Positions 40,301-51,229 of a stretch of 64,000 nucleotides of DNA are shown piece after piece. Source of the DNA: Lamellibrachia satsuma (taxonomy: Eukaryota; Annelida; Polychaeta; Sabellida; Siboglinidae); assembly GCA_033239005.1 (NCBI GenBank), contig BSQZ01000014.1:1430001-1494000 (forward strand). Direction: 5' to 3'. Made by a program: the position numbers and the translations under genes. The notes under the pieces are model-generated. The model saw only the letters and a list, made by a program, of their open reading frames with translations. It was not told where the DNA came from and ran no database searches. Position 1 is the first letter of the stretch. Each line of letters begins with the position of its first letter.

Positions 40301-43300
40301 TATTCCATACTGACTAGTTCTGGCATTATTTTGATCAGTGTTGGTATCAGTAAAAAGTTGTCACATCCACTGCAAAATGATGCTGCTGAAGAATTCATCG
40401 GTATCGTAATGTTACAGATGGTTTCAAGTTAATACGCTGTCTTTAAATATTGCCAAAACCAATGTTATGGTATTCAGCAACAAAAAGTGTGAAAACAATC
40501 ACTTGGTCAGTATAAATGGTATGTACATTAATAGAGTGTATGTTAAACATTTCTTGCTGTACACATTGACTGCCACTTGAATTGGAGTGAACATATCACC
40601 CTCATAAAAATAAAATTTTGAAGAATGTATTTGTAATGTATAGGGTTAAACACTTATTGACTAGTTCTGCATTGTACTCTTTATACTGTTCTCTCATACT
40701 GCCATACTTAAATTATTGTTGTGAAATTTACGGCAACACCTATAAGAGTCGAATACAACCTTTGCATATTATTCAGAAAGAGCTGTTCGTATATGTCTAA
40801 AGGCAGACTATAGGTCTCGTACAAGACCGATGTTTTACCAGCTGAAAACTTTAGCTGTACAGGACATGGTGGATTTCAATAGCATGGTGCTTATGTACAA
40901 GGTATATATATCTACTACCAGCTAATATTATGTTGTACTTCCAGAAAGTTAATGCTAGTCGCTATCACAACAATGAATGAAAAATTGTAATTTCAAAATA
41001 AGATTTAGTAGGACTACTAAAAAAGCCGATTGTATTAGTGTAAAAGATGTGGAATGACCTGCCTGCTGATATTAAGTTATGCAATTCGATTTATAAATAG
41101 AAAAAACGTACAAAGCCTTACTCTTGCATAGATATGAAATATGAATAAATTGCATTAGTGTCATGGTTATGTGTTATATATGTATATTATTTTATGTTAT
41201 ATATGTATATTATTTTATTTTCATATTAAATACCTTTTTGGGTAGTTAAGACTTAGTTTAATTAAGTAATTTTTCTTTTAAGTATGGAACCAGTGCAATT
41301 GTTTACTTTTGGGAATGCAATTTATAAGTGTACAACTTCTTGCATTTCCCGTCAACATTTTCTGATTGTAGTTCTTTAATTATATATTCATTGTACCACT
41401 TTAGTGGTAGTTAGACTTATATCTATGTATGTTTAAAATTTATCGAAAATGTACATTATGTTGAATAAATTAAATTAAATTCAAAACCAACCTTGAAGCT
41501 AGTTTGGGTTCCTTTGTGGCATCCACTTTAGCAAGTGGCACTGGTTGGTCACTTTCCTTTAGCATCTCGGCAGCCTTCTCATACTGCGGGGCCAGGCTCT
41601 TGCAATGGCCACACCTACAGCAGTAACAAGCACCTGTAGAAATCTCCACAGTAGATTGGCTTGATTCGTCTATATATTAGTATAGGAATATATCTTTCAC
41701 ATGTGTCATTGTTAATTTTGCCCATTCTACGGCCCTTAGTATATAATACATTCTGATTATGTGAATACCATGCACTGTCATTTTCACACATGTTGCCAGT
41801 TCCTGTGCTTACCATGGTGCATAGAATTCTACCAGGATTGAATCGGACGACTCCACAATGTCATCAAAATTTTCCGTAGTGAGAACCAGGACTCCATTTT
41901 CTTGTTCCATGCCTGAGTCTTTCACTACATCTTTTTTCCCTGCATCTTCTTCCTCCTTTGTCTCTGCATAAAGTATACAGTTAATATAGGCACACCAAGA
42001 AGAAAATGTTCATTCAAATAATTGAAAAGGGTATTATTAAATTATTTCAGTGACTGAATGAAACTGTAAAAGTGAGGAAATATAATGTGATAGGCTGAAA
42101 GGAATGTAAGAGTAGCCCAGTAGCTGTCTACATGTAACAAGACTATTACTTTGAAAATGTGTATAATCGATTATGATTACTTTTGATTGTAATCATTACT
42201 CAAGGAATATTGAAATAAGTAAAAATATCTGATGTCATTGTTATCTGTGAGACTGAGAGACAACACCAAGGAAGATGTCCATCCAGCTCCAGGCAAACAA
42301 CCTCTAGTTAGATAAATGAATAGAGCTGGGTGTGAGCTGAGCTTCATTGTGCACATTAGACACAGCTAAACAACCAATATCAAAGAAAGCTGCAAGCCAG
42401 GTCCAGGCAATTGTTTGAACAGTCCTAATTGCCAGTAGACAAGCTCAGTAGTGAGTGAGCTACACATGGAATCTGTCAAGCCATGAGACAGATGCACTCT
42501 TAATTCATCTCAGGTAGAACTATAGAAATACGCATAAGAAATGTTAATTGTGATTGTAATCATGATTACGATTACTTGGGCTTTTTGATTAAAAGTAATT
42601 GCGTATCTGTACGATTACTAAAAAACTATTACACATGATTACGATTACTGAGTATGATTACTCCATCTCTGCAAACCAGCAGTTGTAGATAATGAAATTG
42701 GTTTGTTTGCAGTCTTGTGGATTTCTGTTACTCATCAGGTGTGCACCAATCAGGGTTGGCGTGTAAAAGCAGAACATTCAGCAGGTAATTACCAATGTTG
42801 ACTTTTGTTGTGCCTGTCTGAACAAACGCCCATGCAATGAATGTTTACATTCTAGAAAAAGGCAACCTTGATCAACATGTAATTTTCAGGTATATGTTAT
42901 CTCCTCTCTGCGTGTCTGTGTGATCAACTGTTCCTGTTTTACTGAACAAAAAATTAAGCCTGCATGTAGGAATTTTTTATTATTTTTGAAAGACCTGTTT
43001 TTACATTGCACATTATGCCTAACCATTAATACCATTCAAACATCAACACTCGTGTCACATTCAAAGTATATACTGTTTTACAACTTATAAATGGTTGTAT
43101 TAAATTTTAAATTAAGACATTAGTTTTTATTAAATTATTGAAATTTATTCAAGAAAACATGCTGAGCCTGAGCAGTGCCAGTACTGGCAGTAGCCGGTAG
43201 GCCTACACGTAACAAAACTTCCAACAAAACAACCATTTTTGCTAAACACATGTCTATCCTACAATAGATGCACATAGCAAGGTGTCAATTCACCCCCAGA

Positions 43301-43577
43301 CGAATCTTTCTTACTAACTTCCAACGAGGGGAGGGTGTAACACCCACCCCAACCCACCCTCGTTTGACTCTGTGACTGTGCCGTGGCTTCATAACTTCCA
43401 AACAAACCTCATCATCAAAGCTGCACAAACAAAATGCGAGAAACTGTGCACTATATAAGCATACACACCACCACTGGCCTTTGTTTTCGATTCAGTGTCT
43501 TCATTTTCACAGTGTATCAATGAAGCAGTTAGCAGAAAAACGGTAAAAACCAACAGCAACACCTTCGACGAAGCCAT
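31542..43577 (-). CDS. PDIA4: Protein disulfide-isomerase A4 (ERp72), complete, 11 exons
   Basis: Minus-strand exons: 43577-43469, 41963-41813, 41614-41492, 38635-38553, 36385-36238, 35278-35079, 34741-34586, 34093-33942, 33442-33280, 32756-32523, 31957-31542. They sum to 1,935 nt with every phase matching, giving 644 residues against 645 in human PDIA4. Residues 1-23 are a signal peptide ([20 protein letters not shown]). Two thioredoxin domains carry WCGHC, at residues 87-91 and 205-209, each split by an intron inside the Trp codon. Then come the b and b' domains, and a third thioredoxin domain with YCDVS at 553-557. The protein ends KKEEL, an ER-retrieval signal of the KEEL type. Family role: oxidation, isomerisation and folding of secretory proteins in the ER lumen. 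The odd point is the third site: CDVS keeps the first cysteine and loses the second, while the buried Glu (548) and GYPAIYF cis-Pro loop remain. Confidence 0.97.
34301..34333. repeat. (AT)n microsatellite
   Basis: About 16 AT units in the PDIA4 intron between exons 7 and 8. Confidence 0.95.
34970..35052. repeat. Mixed GTGC / GTAT / CACG microsatellite
   Basis: Alternating purine-pyrimidine units in the PDIA4 intron, starting about 27 nt past the donor of the exon ending at 35079. Confidence 0.85.
35880..36068. repeat. About 28-bp minisatellite, 7 copies, with partial units
   Basis: Units of ACACAATGGTTATAACACAC plus TGGTAACA, in the PDIA4 intron between exons 5 and 6. Confidence 0.95.
36720..37917. 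mobile_element. Non-autonomous hAT-type element with exact 8-bp target duplication
   Basis: The ends CAGGGCTGGGTCCAATTA and TAATTGGACCCAGCCCTG (last copy imperfect) are inverted, and both flanks read ATTACCAC (36712-36719 and 37918-37925). Subterminal regions are rich in AATTGTAATTG in both directions. The interior has no transposase frame. It lies in PDIA4 intron 4. A further terminal piece (GGACTGGGTCCAATTACATA) lies at 38003-38022. Confidence 0.92.
38285..38480 (-). mobile_element. LINE 3'-end fragment, minus orientation
   Basis: It shares CATGACGTGTCTGACAAAA and the surrounding order with the relic at 5.3-5.5 kb (minus-strand [14 protein letters not shown] residues, LSIVKQLRK). It is intronic, 70 nt after a PDIA4 donor, and the long open frame across that exon runs into it by chance. 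Confidence 0.65.
39415..39905. mobile_element. Foldback / MITE-like inverted-repeat element
   Basis: The left arm (CACCAAACAGAATTTGCAAG, then GGGAAGTGGCCAGATGGGTA) is matched inverted by the right arm (TACAACTTGCAAATGCTGTT and CCATCTGCCCACTTCCCTCC). The arms continue toward a centre near 39.66 kb. Similar residues in opposite frames confirm the palindrome. It lies in PDIA4 intron 3. Confidence 0.75.
40370..41160 (+). mobile_element. Decayed LINE reverse transcriptase C-terminal half, plus orientation
   Basis: Plus-strand frames broken by stops give [37 protein letters not shown] with [13 protein letters not shown], then [20 protein letters not shown] and [18 protein letters not shown]. This is another LINE family than the copies at 20-26 kb. 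It lies in PDIA4 intron 3, antisense to PDIA4. Confidence 0.85.
42130..42670. mobile_element. Probable AT-rich inverted-repeat element
   Basis: Both ends are built of GATTACGATTACT / AGTAATCATAATCG-type blocks in opposite orientation, resembling the subterminal pattern of the hAT-type element at 36.7 kb. Ends and target duplication are not resolved. It lies in PDIA4 intron 1. Confidence 0.45.
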
Positions 43578-43642
43578 CTTCGAGAATGAGATTGACGACG
43601 CCGGTTAATACCACCCGGTGTCACATATCGACCTACGCGCGA

Positions 43643-43661
43643 CTAATAAAGAAGTCCCACG
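43643..43661. promoter_or_regulatory. ER stress response element-like site upstream of PDIA4
   Basis: CTAAT, exactly nine bases, then CCACG, lying 66-84 bp upstream of the PDIA4 start codon. The ERSE consensus is CCAAT-N9-CCACG (NF-Y plus ATF6/XBP1), so there is one mismatch, in the NF-Y half. ERSEs act in either orientation and are known in vertebrate PDIA4 promoters. Spacing and location support it; a chance match is possible. Confidence 0.45.
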
Positions 43662-44259
43662 TGTATTGCTAAAATTCGCCTACATTTGTTATTGTTTTGG
43701 TACTTTGTAAATAACAGTATCAACATAACATGTATTTTATTTATGTACGTTTTAATATTAAAATTTTACATCTTTCAACATGTACCGCGCAGTGATATCT
43801 ACTTACAAACTTCTGGCCAATCACGACCTGCCAAGTTATGCTATTAAATTTTCTGATAGCAAATTGTTCTATCGTCTGCTTGTAGCAGCTTGCAGCAGAT
43901 CGATAGCTCTTGTTATGCACATTAGCTTGTGTAATTACGTGGCGTTTTTGAAACGGCTACTAGTCTAAACAACCAGTAGTAAAGCCTAGGCTGCTACTGT
44001 CTTGACTTGTCTTGCATGAACAACAACTGTAACGACCGACGGCGACTCTTAACTTAAGTTAACTTACTTAACCGAACGATATTCCTAAAAACTTAGTCGA
44101 TATAACGAGTAATGTCCAAATAACGCGACGCACATTCTAAGGTGTCGAGGCTTCGTAAATAGAGTAGGGATGATTGACCAGATTATCATTCGAGCACACT
44201 AGAAAAATGTGTTTGGCCAATTTAACGCTGCAAGCAAATTCAGATAGTTACACCCCAGA

Positions 44260-44730
44260 GTAGGCCGTGTCGAAGAAGTGGCGCCACACGATGAATGACG
44301 AACGAACCAAAAGCACGAAGACAGACGGTGACACTTGGGCACATTAGCGCCATCTGCTGAATGAAATTACACTTACAGTAGACACCATGCGGCGAAGACG
44401 GGAACCGAGATCTGAGATTGTGTTACGGAGTTTGTGAATTATTTATGACGACGGATATGTGTTTGGGTCGTTGACGTCGTGAACTTGTCACTACCTGGCG
44501 GCGTCACCAGCGGACATCCACACATGTCAACTTCGGGTGTTTACGTATGATTCGTTTCGTCTGGTTTTCGTAGTGTCACGAGATCGACTAAAGCGGAAAA
44601 GGTGGGCGGATGTCACCCGACTTGGAGTGCTCACATTCAGTAGCATTGTCATTGTGACTTCGTGTCAAACACTTGTACGTCGTAGATGTAGTTACTACAT
44701 GCTGAGTACCGGGTACTGACTACTCTGTTT
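44260..44730. promoter_or_regulatory. CpG-richer stretch, possible promoter or first exon
   Basis: Compared with its surroundings this stretch has many CpG and no repeats. It lies between the PDIA4 start (minus) and the plus-strand gene at 48.3 kb, whose coding exon begins at an acceptor and needs an upstream 5' exon. A donor-like AAAAG|GTGGGC occurs near 44600. Inference only. Confidence 0.3.
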
Positions 44731-45067
44731 GTGTGTCAGTATCACAGTGTCAACCTTTCTTCTGTTTCTATGCTGCACTCACAAAGTTTGACCAAAGATT
44801 ATTGGCCATATTGCATCTTTCGCCGCGCAGAATATCGTAAGCTGTTTCCTGCGATAAATTACTCATTTGGTTACAGTAATCTTTTCGTTGAACAGTTATA
44901 GTTGTACGGAATGTCGGTAAACAAACTAGGAAGTCACACAAGTAATAGCATAGCCACGGGTAGAATCAAAAGTTTGCCCTCTTGCCGCTGCATATTTGTT
45001 GTCTGACTGTAATAAATAAATAATGACTAAGGCTAAGGTACTAAAGGAGGAAGCTAATTAGAATCTT

Positions 45068-45545
45068 AGAGTGGGGAGCGGTGGTCTTGTGGTTAGAGGC
45101 AATAGAGCACCTGACTGTCCACCTCTGTTGTTTCAAAGGTTGCGCAATTTTGTTCACCCCACTTTGCTTGTGTCCTTCAGAAGAGACAAGTGTTACACTT
45201 TGGTCCTGTTTAGCACCTCATGTGCCTGGAATCGGGGGGTTAGAGATAGAGACCACCACTCTTTGAGTCCATGACAGGTTACACATTTACTCCCTATGTG
45301 GGATCTTTTACTTCCCCTGGCATAGACACCAGGTAAAATGGACCAACGGCTTTTAGTGTCTCTTCCGAAAGACACGGGGAAAGTGGGGTGAACGAAATTG
45401 TCCAGGTTTTGAAACAGCAGCAGGTGGTTTGGAACCCCGGTCCCGTCAACCAAAAAGTCTGATGCTCTACCACATGTGGTTTTAAACCCGGTCCCCTCCA
45501 CCGAAAATCCGATGCTCTACCACTTTACCCCGCGCCCCACTTTAG
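45068..45545 (-). mobile_element. tRNA-derived SINE-like element with tandem tRNA-like heads and an inverted partial copy
   Basis: On the minus strand from 45541 there are two successive tRNA-like heads, each with a box-A-like GTGGTAGAGCATC and a box-B-like segment (GGGTTTAAAACC; GGGGTTCCAAACC). A body follows with TTTCGGAAGAGACA and GCCGTTGGTCC, the kind of core seen in invertebrate tRNA SINEs. At the far end (45072-45180, plus) lies an inverted head-like segment (GGTGGTCTTGTGGTTAGAGG ... TTCACCCCACTTTGC). It is not a functional tRNA: no complete cloverleaf is seen. Confidence 0.65.
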
Positions 45546-45889
45546 GGAAGGAAAACTCTGAAAGTAAACCACCCCATGTTAGTAGACAGGGCTGTTTGGA
45601 GTTAAATGTGGAGTGGAGTAAGTGTAGTGAGTCAAATATACTTGAAACATACTCTTTGAAGGCAGCAACACATATCAAGGTTTTAGACTACTCTTGTGAA
45701 AACTTTCCAAAGACTAGTTGAATAAAGTCTGGAGACTTGATCTGTGTCTGGAGTTACTGATTAATTGAACATAATGCAATCAATGACAAACACAGTTACA
45801 CTTGAATCCAACTTCTGTAAAGTACATAATTATGTGGGTTAAATCATGCTATTGTTTAATTTTAGTTATTTTCATATGATGCCATTGAC

Positions 45890-46860
45890 ACCACGTAATG
45901 TAACAATCAAGGTCATGTGTATATCGTGGTAACTAACACCACATAATTTAACATTGAAGGCCATGTACTGTGGTAACTAACACCACATAATCTAACAATG
46001 AAGGACCTGTGTATTGTCACAGCTAACACCACATAATCAAACAAGTAAGGTCGTGTATTGTCGCAACTAACACCCCATATTCTAACAATTAAGGCAGTGT
46101 ATTGTGGTAGTTAACACCACATACTCTAACAATCAAGGCCCTGTGTATTGTGATAGTTAATACCACATAATCTAACAATTAAGGTTGTGTATTGTGGTAG
46201 TTAACACCACATGATCTAACAATCAAGGCACTGTGTATTGTGGCAGTTAACATCACACAATCTAACAATTAAGGTTGTGTATTGTGGTAGTTAACACCAA
46301 GTAATCTAACAATCAAGGCCCTGTGTATTGTGGCAATTAACACCACATACTCTAACAATCAAGGCCCTGTGTATTGTGGTAATTAACACCACATAATCTA
46401 ACAATTAAGGCTGTGTATTGTGGTAGTTAACACCACGTAATCTAACAATCAAGGCCCTGTGTATTGTTGAAGATAACACCACATAATCTAACAATTAAGG
46501 CAGTGTATTGTGGTAGTTAACACCACATGATCTAACAATCAAGGCACTGTGTATTGTGGCAGTTAACATCACACAATCTAACAATTAAGGTTGTGTATTG
46601 TGGTAGTTAACACCAAGTAATCTAACAATCAAGGCCCTGTGTATTGTGGTAGTTAACACTACATAATCTAACAATTACGGCCCTGTGTTTTGTCAAAGAT
46701 AACACCATACACATAATTTAACAATTAAGGCAGTGTATTGTGGTAGTTAACACCGCATAATCTAACAATTACGGCCCTGTGTATTGTCAAAGATAACACC
46801 ATGCACAGTCTAACAATTAAGGCCCTGTGTATTGTCATAAATAATACTGCATAATATTTC
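45890..46860. repeat. About 46-bp minisatellite, roughly 20 copies
   Basis: Units of CTAACAATCAAGGCCCTGTG then TATTGTGGTAGTTAACACCA plus CATAAT, with length variants (44-48 bp). Two subtypes (AATTAAGGTTGTG and AATCAAGGCCCTG) alternate in part, a sign of higher-order duplication. Confidence 0.95.
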
Positions 46861-47094
46861 TTGGTCGAACGCTCACACAGGGACTCCAGTTCCTCATACG
46901 AAGGTCGCTGTGCGCCGCAGATCCTCCAGTAGGCCAAAGATCTTTTCCTTTACTGGTGTTTCTGTAATATAGCAATGCCCTGCGGTGTATTTATTGTGTT
47001 CAAACGTATACCTGGTAGATAGAGCTTTAGAGAATATAGAAGAAAAGTGACCTCGTTGTAGTGATTAGTATGCACAGGGAAACATCAGCTAACC

Positions 47095-47580
47095 TTCTGG
47101 GCCATACTAAAGGGGGTTAAGGTCTGCTGTGCTAATTGGTTTAATGTCAGTTGCATCCGAAATATGACCATCATTACATCCTGCAGCGCCATGCGGTGAA
47201 CTGTTATGGAACTAAAATTGTTTTAAATCATGTTACCGGTCATGGTGTGGCACTGTGGAACAGTCCAACATCTTGGAAGTTCACAACTTCATGGAAACAG
47301 TGGTAAATATGACACCACAGAGTTGTTGGAAAACAATCACAAAGCTTTAACATCATTATTGGAGATAAAGTTTGTAAATATATTCTGAAGGTGATTGTTG
47401 TATATCCTGGGTACATGCACTAACATTGTTACATCGATATATATTTTTTCAATCTGGAAAATTATCAGTATTTTAAAGTACTGATTCGGGGAGTGGGGTG
47501 GGGGAGGGAGGTGGGGGGTCTGAGAATTAGTACACCCTGTACAAATAGTTAAATGTGGACATTTATGAATGCCCCTTAAG
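47095..47580. mobile_element. Inverted-repeat element, same family as 50.7 kb and 56.2 kb
   Basis: It shares GAAATATGACCATC-type, GTCATGGTGTGGCACTG-type and AATCTGGAAAATTATCA-type blocks with 50663-51225. Its right end has AAATGTGGACATTTATGAAT next to CCCCTTAA. The left terminal repeat is poorly kept. Non-coding. Confidence 0.6.
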
Positions 47581-47692
47581 GGTCCCAGGAAGATAGAGGC
47601 ACTTAGCAGGAGCTGTGATATCAGACCCTTAAGGGTCCCAGGAAGATAGAGGCACTTAGCAGGAGCTGTGATATCAGACCTAGATCATTCTG
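47574..47692. repeat. Two-copy direct duplication, about 58 bp
   Basis: CCCTTAAGGGTCCCAGGAAG, then ATAGAGGCACTTAGCAGGAG and CTGTGATATCAGACC, occurs twice in tandem with no obvious difference. Confidence 0.95.
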
Positions 47693-47785
47693 CTCTCCTC
47701 GTAGGGTATCTTCTTGAAAGTTCTATGCAAATTGGTTGGCTACATGTAGGAGTGACTTTGTAGTTCAATCAAGAAATACTGCATG

Positions 47786-47853
47786 CATTCACGCACGCAC
47801 CCACAGACACAGACGTATGCGCACGCATGCACACACGCAAGCGCGCACACACA
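47786..47853. repeat. (CACG)n/(CA)n microsatellite
   Basis: Imperfect ACGC/ACAC units upstream of the tail-anchored gene. Confidence 0.85.
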
Positions 47854-47934
47854 CTATGTATGATATTTGTTGGGCCTTCTCAAAACATACATTTTATGCT
47901 AAACAGAATTGGTTTCATTGGGGCTGAGGGGGTG

Positions 47935-48200
47935 GGGTTAGGGGTAGCATAGCAGCTGCTTTGTTTAACATCACACAATTATGTATTTTTCCCCAGAGCA
48001 TTGTTTATTTTCCAAGCATTGTTCAAAAGGGTGCTAAAGTTAAGCGCATGCAGACAGTTGAGCATTATGATGGCTGAATATGAATGGACTGGTATGTAAG
48101 CATGATGGATGATGAAACTGAAAGCTTCACACCTGGAGGGTGGGATGGGGGTTGGTCTCTGAGAGTAAATGACATTGATTTCATTTAGTATCAAACATTG
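47935..48200. repeat. Dispersed repeat related to 62.7-63.0 kb
   Basis: GCAGCTG-TTTGTTTAA, TGTATTTTTCCC, CATTGTTTATTTTCCA and TAAATGACATTGATTT blocks occur in the same order here and at 62763-62975. Probably copies of one non-coding element. Confidence 0.55.
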
Positions 48201-48256
48201 TGCATAATTATACTACCAAGTATATATATGTTCAACAGCTCCTACGTTTGTTGCAG

Positions 48257-48780
48257 AATTCTCGTGATATCGACACCATGTCTTCATTGGCACGCACAGT
48301 GAAACGATGCCAGTAACAAAACCATACCTCTTACTTGATGACGTTAACAGCGAACTTGATTATCCACTTCTCTCTAACGAAGATATGATGGACTCCTCTG
48401 ATGAAGACGTTCTTGTCAACTCGATTGAGGTTGGTGCCATGTCTCACCAGACCACCACTGACTTTGGTGGAACTACTGGTGCCTCCGCTCACAAACTAAA
48501 TGGTTCAAACACTTCAAAAGGCAAAAACAGCAGTAGTCGCATCCCAATGGACGACACAGTTGCATGCTCGCATGCCTCAAACACAGCTGCAGAGACAGTA
48601 GTACAAATGGGTATCGCAAAAGATATGTCGAGACAGATATCAGAAGAAGAAGTGACGTTTTTCAATCGTTACGACATTGAAACAGAAGAGACAATGAAGT
48701 GTATTGTGACCAGTATAATGTTTATTGTAATCGTAGTTACGATCATAATTGTTGCATTTGTTGTTAATCCACAGGTATAA
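48257..48780 (+). CDS. Small acidic protein with C-terminal membrane anchor (candidate tail-anchored), family not recognised
   Basis: The exon starts after TTTGTTGCAG at 48256; the coding frame is 48307-48780, 157 residues. The N-terminal part is acidic and polar (ELDYPLLSNEDMMDSSDED) with a Ser/Asn/Gly-rich middle. After ISEEEVTFFNRYDIETEETM comes a single strong helix, IVTSIMFIVIVVTIIIVAFV, leaving only NPQV before the stop. No signal peptide is present, so tail anchoring by the GET route would fit. An upstream ATG at 48278 opens a 12-codon frame that ends at 48316 and overlaps the main start, which may lower translation. CAG|GTATAA at 48772-48780 could instead be a weak donor, so a further 3' exon is not excluded. 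The helix-coding bases are repeated nine times downstream. Confidence 0.6.
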
Positions 48781-49275
48781 TGTTTATTGTAATCGTAGTT
48801 ACGATCATCATTGTTGCATTTGTTGTTAATTCACAGGTGTCATGTTTATTGTAACCGTAGTTACGATCATCATTGTTGCATTTGTTGTTAATTCACAGGT
48901 GTCATGTTTATTGTAATTGTAGTTACGATCATCATTGTTGCATTTGTTGTTAATTCACAGGTGTCATGTTTATTGTAACCGTAGTTACGATCATCATTGT
49001 TGCATTTGTTGTTAATTCACAGGTGTCATGTTTATTGTAATCATAGTTACGATCATCATTGTTGCATTTGTTGTTAATTCACAGGTGTCATGTTTATTGT
49101 AACCGTAGTTACGATCATCATTGTTGCATTTGTTGTTAATTCACAGGTGTCATGTTTATTGTAACCGTAGTTACGATCATCATTGTTGCATTTGTTGTTA
49201 ATCAACAGGTGTCATGTTTATTGTAATCGTACTTACGATTGTCTTTGTTGGCTTTGTTGCAAATCCACATGTGTA
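48718..49275 (+). repeat. 62-bp tandem array of nine copies that includes the membrane-anchor codons
   Basis: An ATGTTTATTGTAATCGTAGT block starts at 48718, 48780, 48842, 48904, 48966, 49028, 49090, 49152 and 49214, an exact 62-bp period. Copy 1 is coding (MFIVIVVTIIIVAFVVNPQV, stop). Copy 9, read from its ATG, gives MFIVIVLTIVFVGFVANPHV and a stop. Copies 2-8 have TCACAGGTGTCA in place of the stop. The period is not a multiple of three, so reading through would shift frame. Confidence 0.95.
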
Positions 49276-50660
49276 ATATGTTGACATTTCATTCTTGAGG
49301 GAAAACGTAAGAAGTGATGTGACTGTTGATTTTAGTTTAAACCTATGTGACACTTTGTTCTCCATTTCACAGGGGTGTGCAAACGTTCACGTTTCTCCAA
49401 AAATGCGAATTCAGACCTCAATTATGCAACTTAATCTTGCGAAATGTTTTATTATGCGAACGCATTAAAGCATTATTTTGATAATGGATTTTCATTTTTT
49501 AATGACTTGTTGTGTACACCCACTTCAAAGAATCTTCATGACAAGGACTGAAGTTGTCCTTGGAGATTGTAGTGGCGATTATATTTATATTGATGAATTG
49601 AAAATAAATTCATTTACCAAGCAATTTTTGAACAATGTTCATAAAATAATATCATGGACGAAATTTAAACAAAGTCAAAACTCTAGGAAATGAAGTGTCT
49701 CAAATTGGTGAAGCCAATATTGTACAATTTTGGAGTAATTTTTGGTGGGTGAAATACACGGGTATCGTTTCGGTGCTAAACGAAAACCTGGTATGTTGTT
49801 TATACGCTGCTGTATAACAACAACTGAACAAAATGCATAGTTCAGGTGCAACAAATCAAGGTTTAAGATGTATGTTCATTGTGAGTTGTATACATTCCAT
49901 ACATACTGTGAGTTGTACAGTCGGCCAATTGTACATTTTGTGAGCCACATATTGTATAAGTTGAACATTCTGTGAATGTTGCGTGGAAACTGTTTCCGTT
50001 CCATATATTTGTGATAGCACTGCGTAACAATGCATTTTGTAGTCTTCCTGTGATATTTACATTGCTGAATGCTTAATCCCTTGTAAGATAATAGAAATAG
50101 CAGTTCAGTGTGTTTACATAGTCCATGCATATGTCTTCGTTTGGCTACTTGATGTCTGATAATTCCTTAATTCCAATTTCTTTTAAGTCTTATACAGTTG
50201 CAGTACTTGCCATGTTTGAGTAATTGATATACTTCAGTATACAATAATGGTTCATAGTTTCAGCAATTCAAAATTAACATTATATTTTTGGAAAATGAAA
50301 AAATAAGAGATATTTTGGTGACACTTAAATATTTAACAACGATGAAAATTTAAATTGCAATTCTCCAGAAAGGCCTGTTTGGTTAAACAAATAAGAATTG
50401 AAGTACATTTAAATTCCAGAATTGACCTAAACCTATTGAAATGTTTACAAATCACTGTAGACTATACCCTGTTTGTAAGAATTTTGTGTCAGCCTGACTC
50501 TGACAAATTCTTATATTTATTATCTGTATACAATTAGATAATGTACATATCATTCAGGTTGTGTGGGTATTTAACAAGGATTATGCTGCTGGTGGAGGAG
50601 TGTATCAACATTTGTAGGTCTCACTGAGTGGGTTTAGTTAGCAATCATGGCAGTATTTGT
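49276..50660. other. Intergenic, no supported feature
   Basis: AT-rich unique sequence. The longest frames (49478-49693, 49876-50130) have no recognisable content. A three-unit loose repeat of TGTGAGTTGTA-type words is seen near 49880-49920. Confidence 0.45.
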
Positions 50661-50662
50661 TT

Positions 50663-51225
50663 TAGGGTCCACAATTGTCAACATTTATCTGTTCATACAA
50701 AGTGCACTGGTCATTGCCATTAAGTGCCCTGATACAGGTCATTGTGAATAAGCCACTAAAAGGCAGTGTTAGCGGCGAGTACAAATAATATGAGGGCTGT
50801 CTGACCGGGAAAAAATGCTGCCAAATGGCAGAGTATAAATTATTGACTACAGGGAGAGGGGCCAATATCGGTGGCATGTGAAATATGACCATCGTTGCAT
50901 ATGTGTTACATAGCTACTACTGTAGTTATTAACATAGCTACTACTGTTTTAAATCGTGTAATTGTTCATGGCATGGCACTGTAAAAAACTGTCCTTGTGA
51001 CTTCACATGGAAAACCATTATTAATATGACACCTGGAGTTGTTTGAAAAACACAAAGGTTTAATATAATTATTGGAGATAAATGTTTGTAGACATTGGGT
51101 CATAACATTGTTACATCGATGTTTTTCAATCGGGAAAATTATCAACGTTTCAAAGTACTATAATTGAGGGAGGGGCGGGGGCTGAGAATTAACGAGTAGA
51201 TAAATGTTGACAATTGTGAACAATA
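50663..51225. mobile_element. TIR element (MITE-like)
   Basis: The left end ACAATTGTCAACATTTATCT recurs inverted at the right end (AGATAAATGTTGACAATTGT). Internal blocks match 47.1-47.6 kb and partly 56.2 kb. No coding capacity. Confidence 0.8.
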
Positions 51226-51229
51226 TCTT

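Noticed and set aside
43780..43968. 62-codon plus-strand frame beside the PDIA4 promoter
   Set aside because: No known domain and no splice or start support; this length is expected by chance in AT-rich DNA.
45072..45145. A tRNA gene
   Set aside because: Box-A-like bases are present but there is no complete cloverleaf or proper box B; it fits a SINE head.
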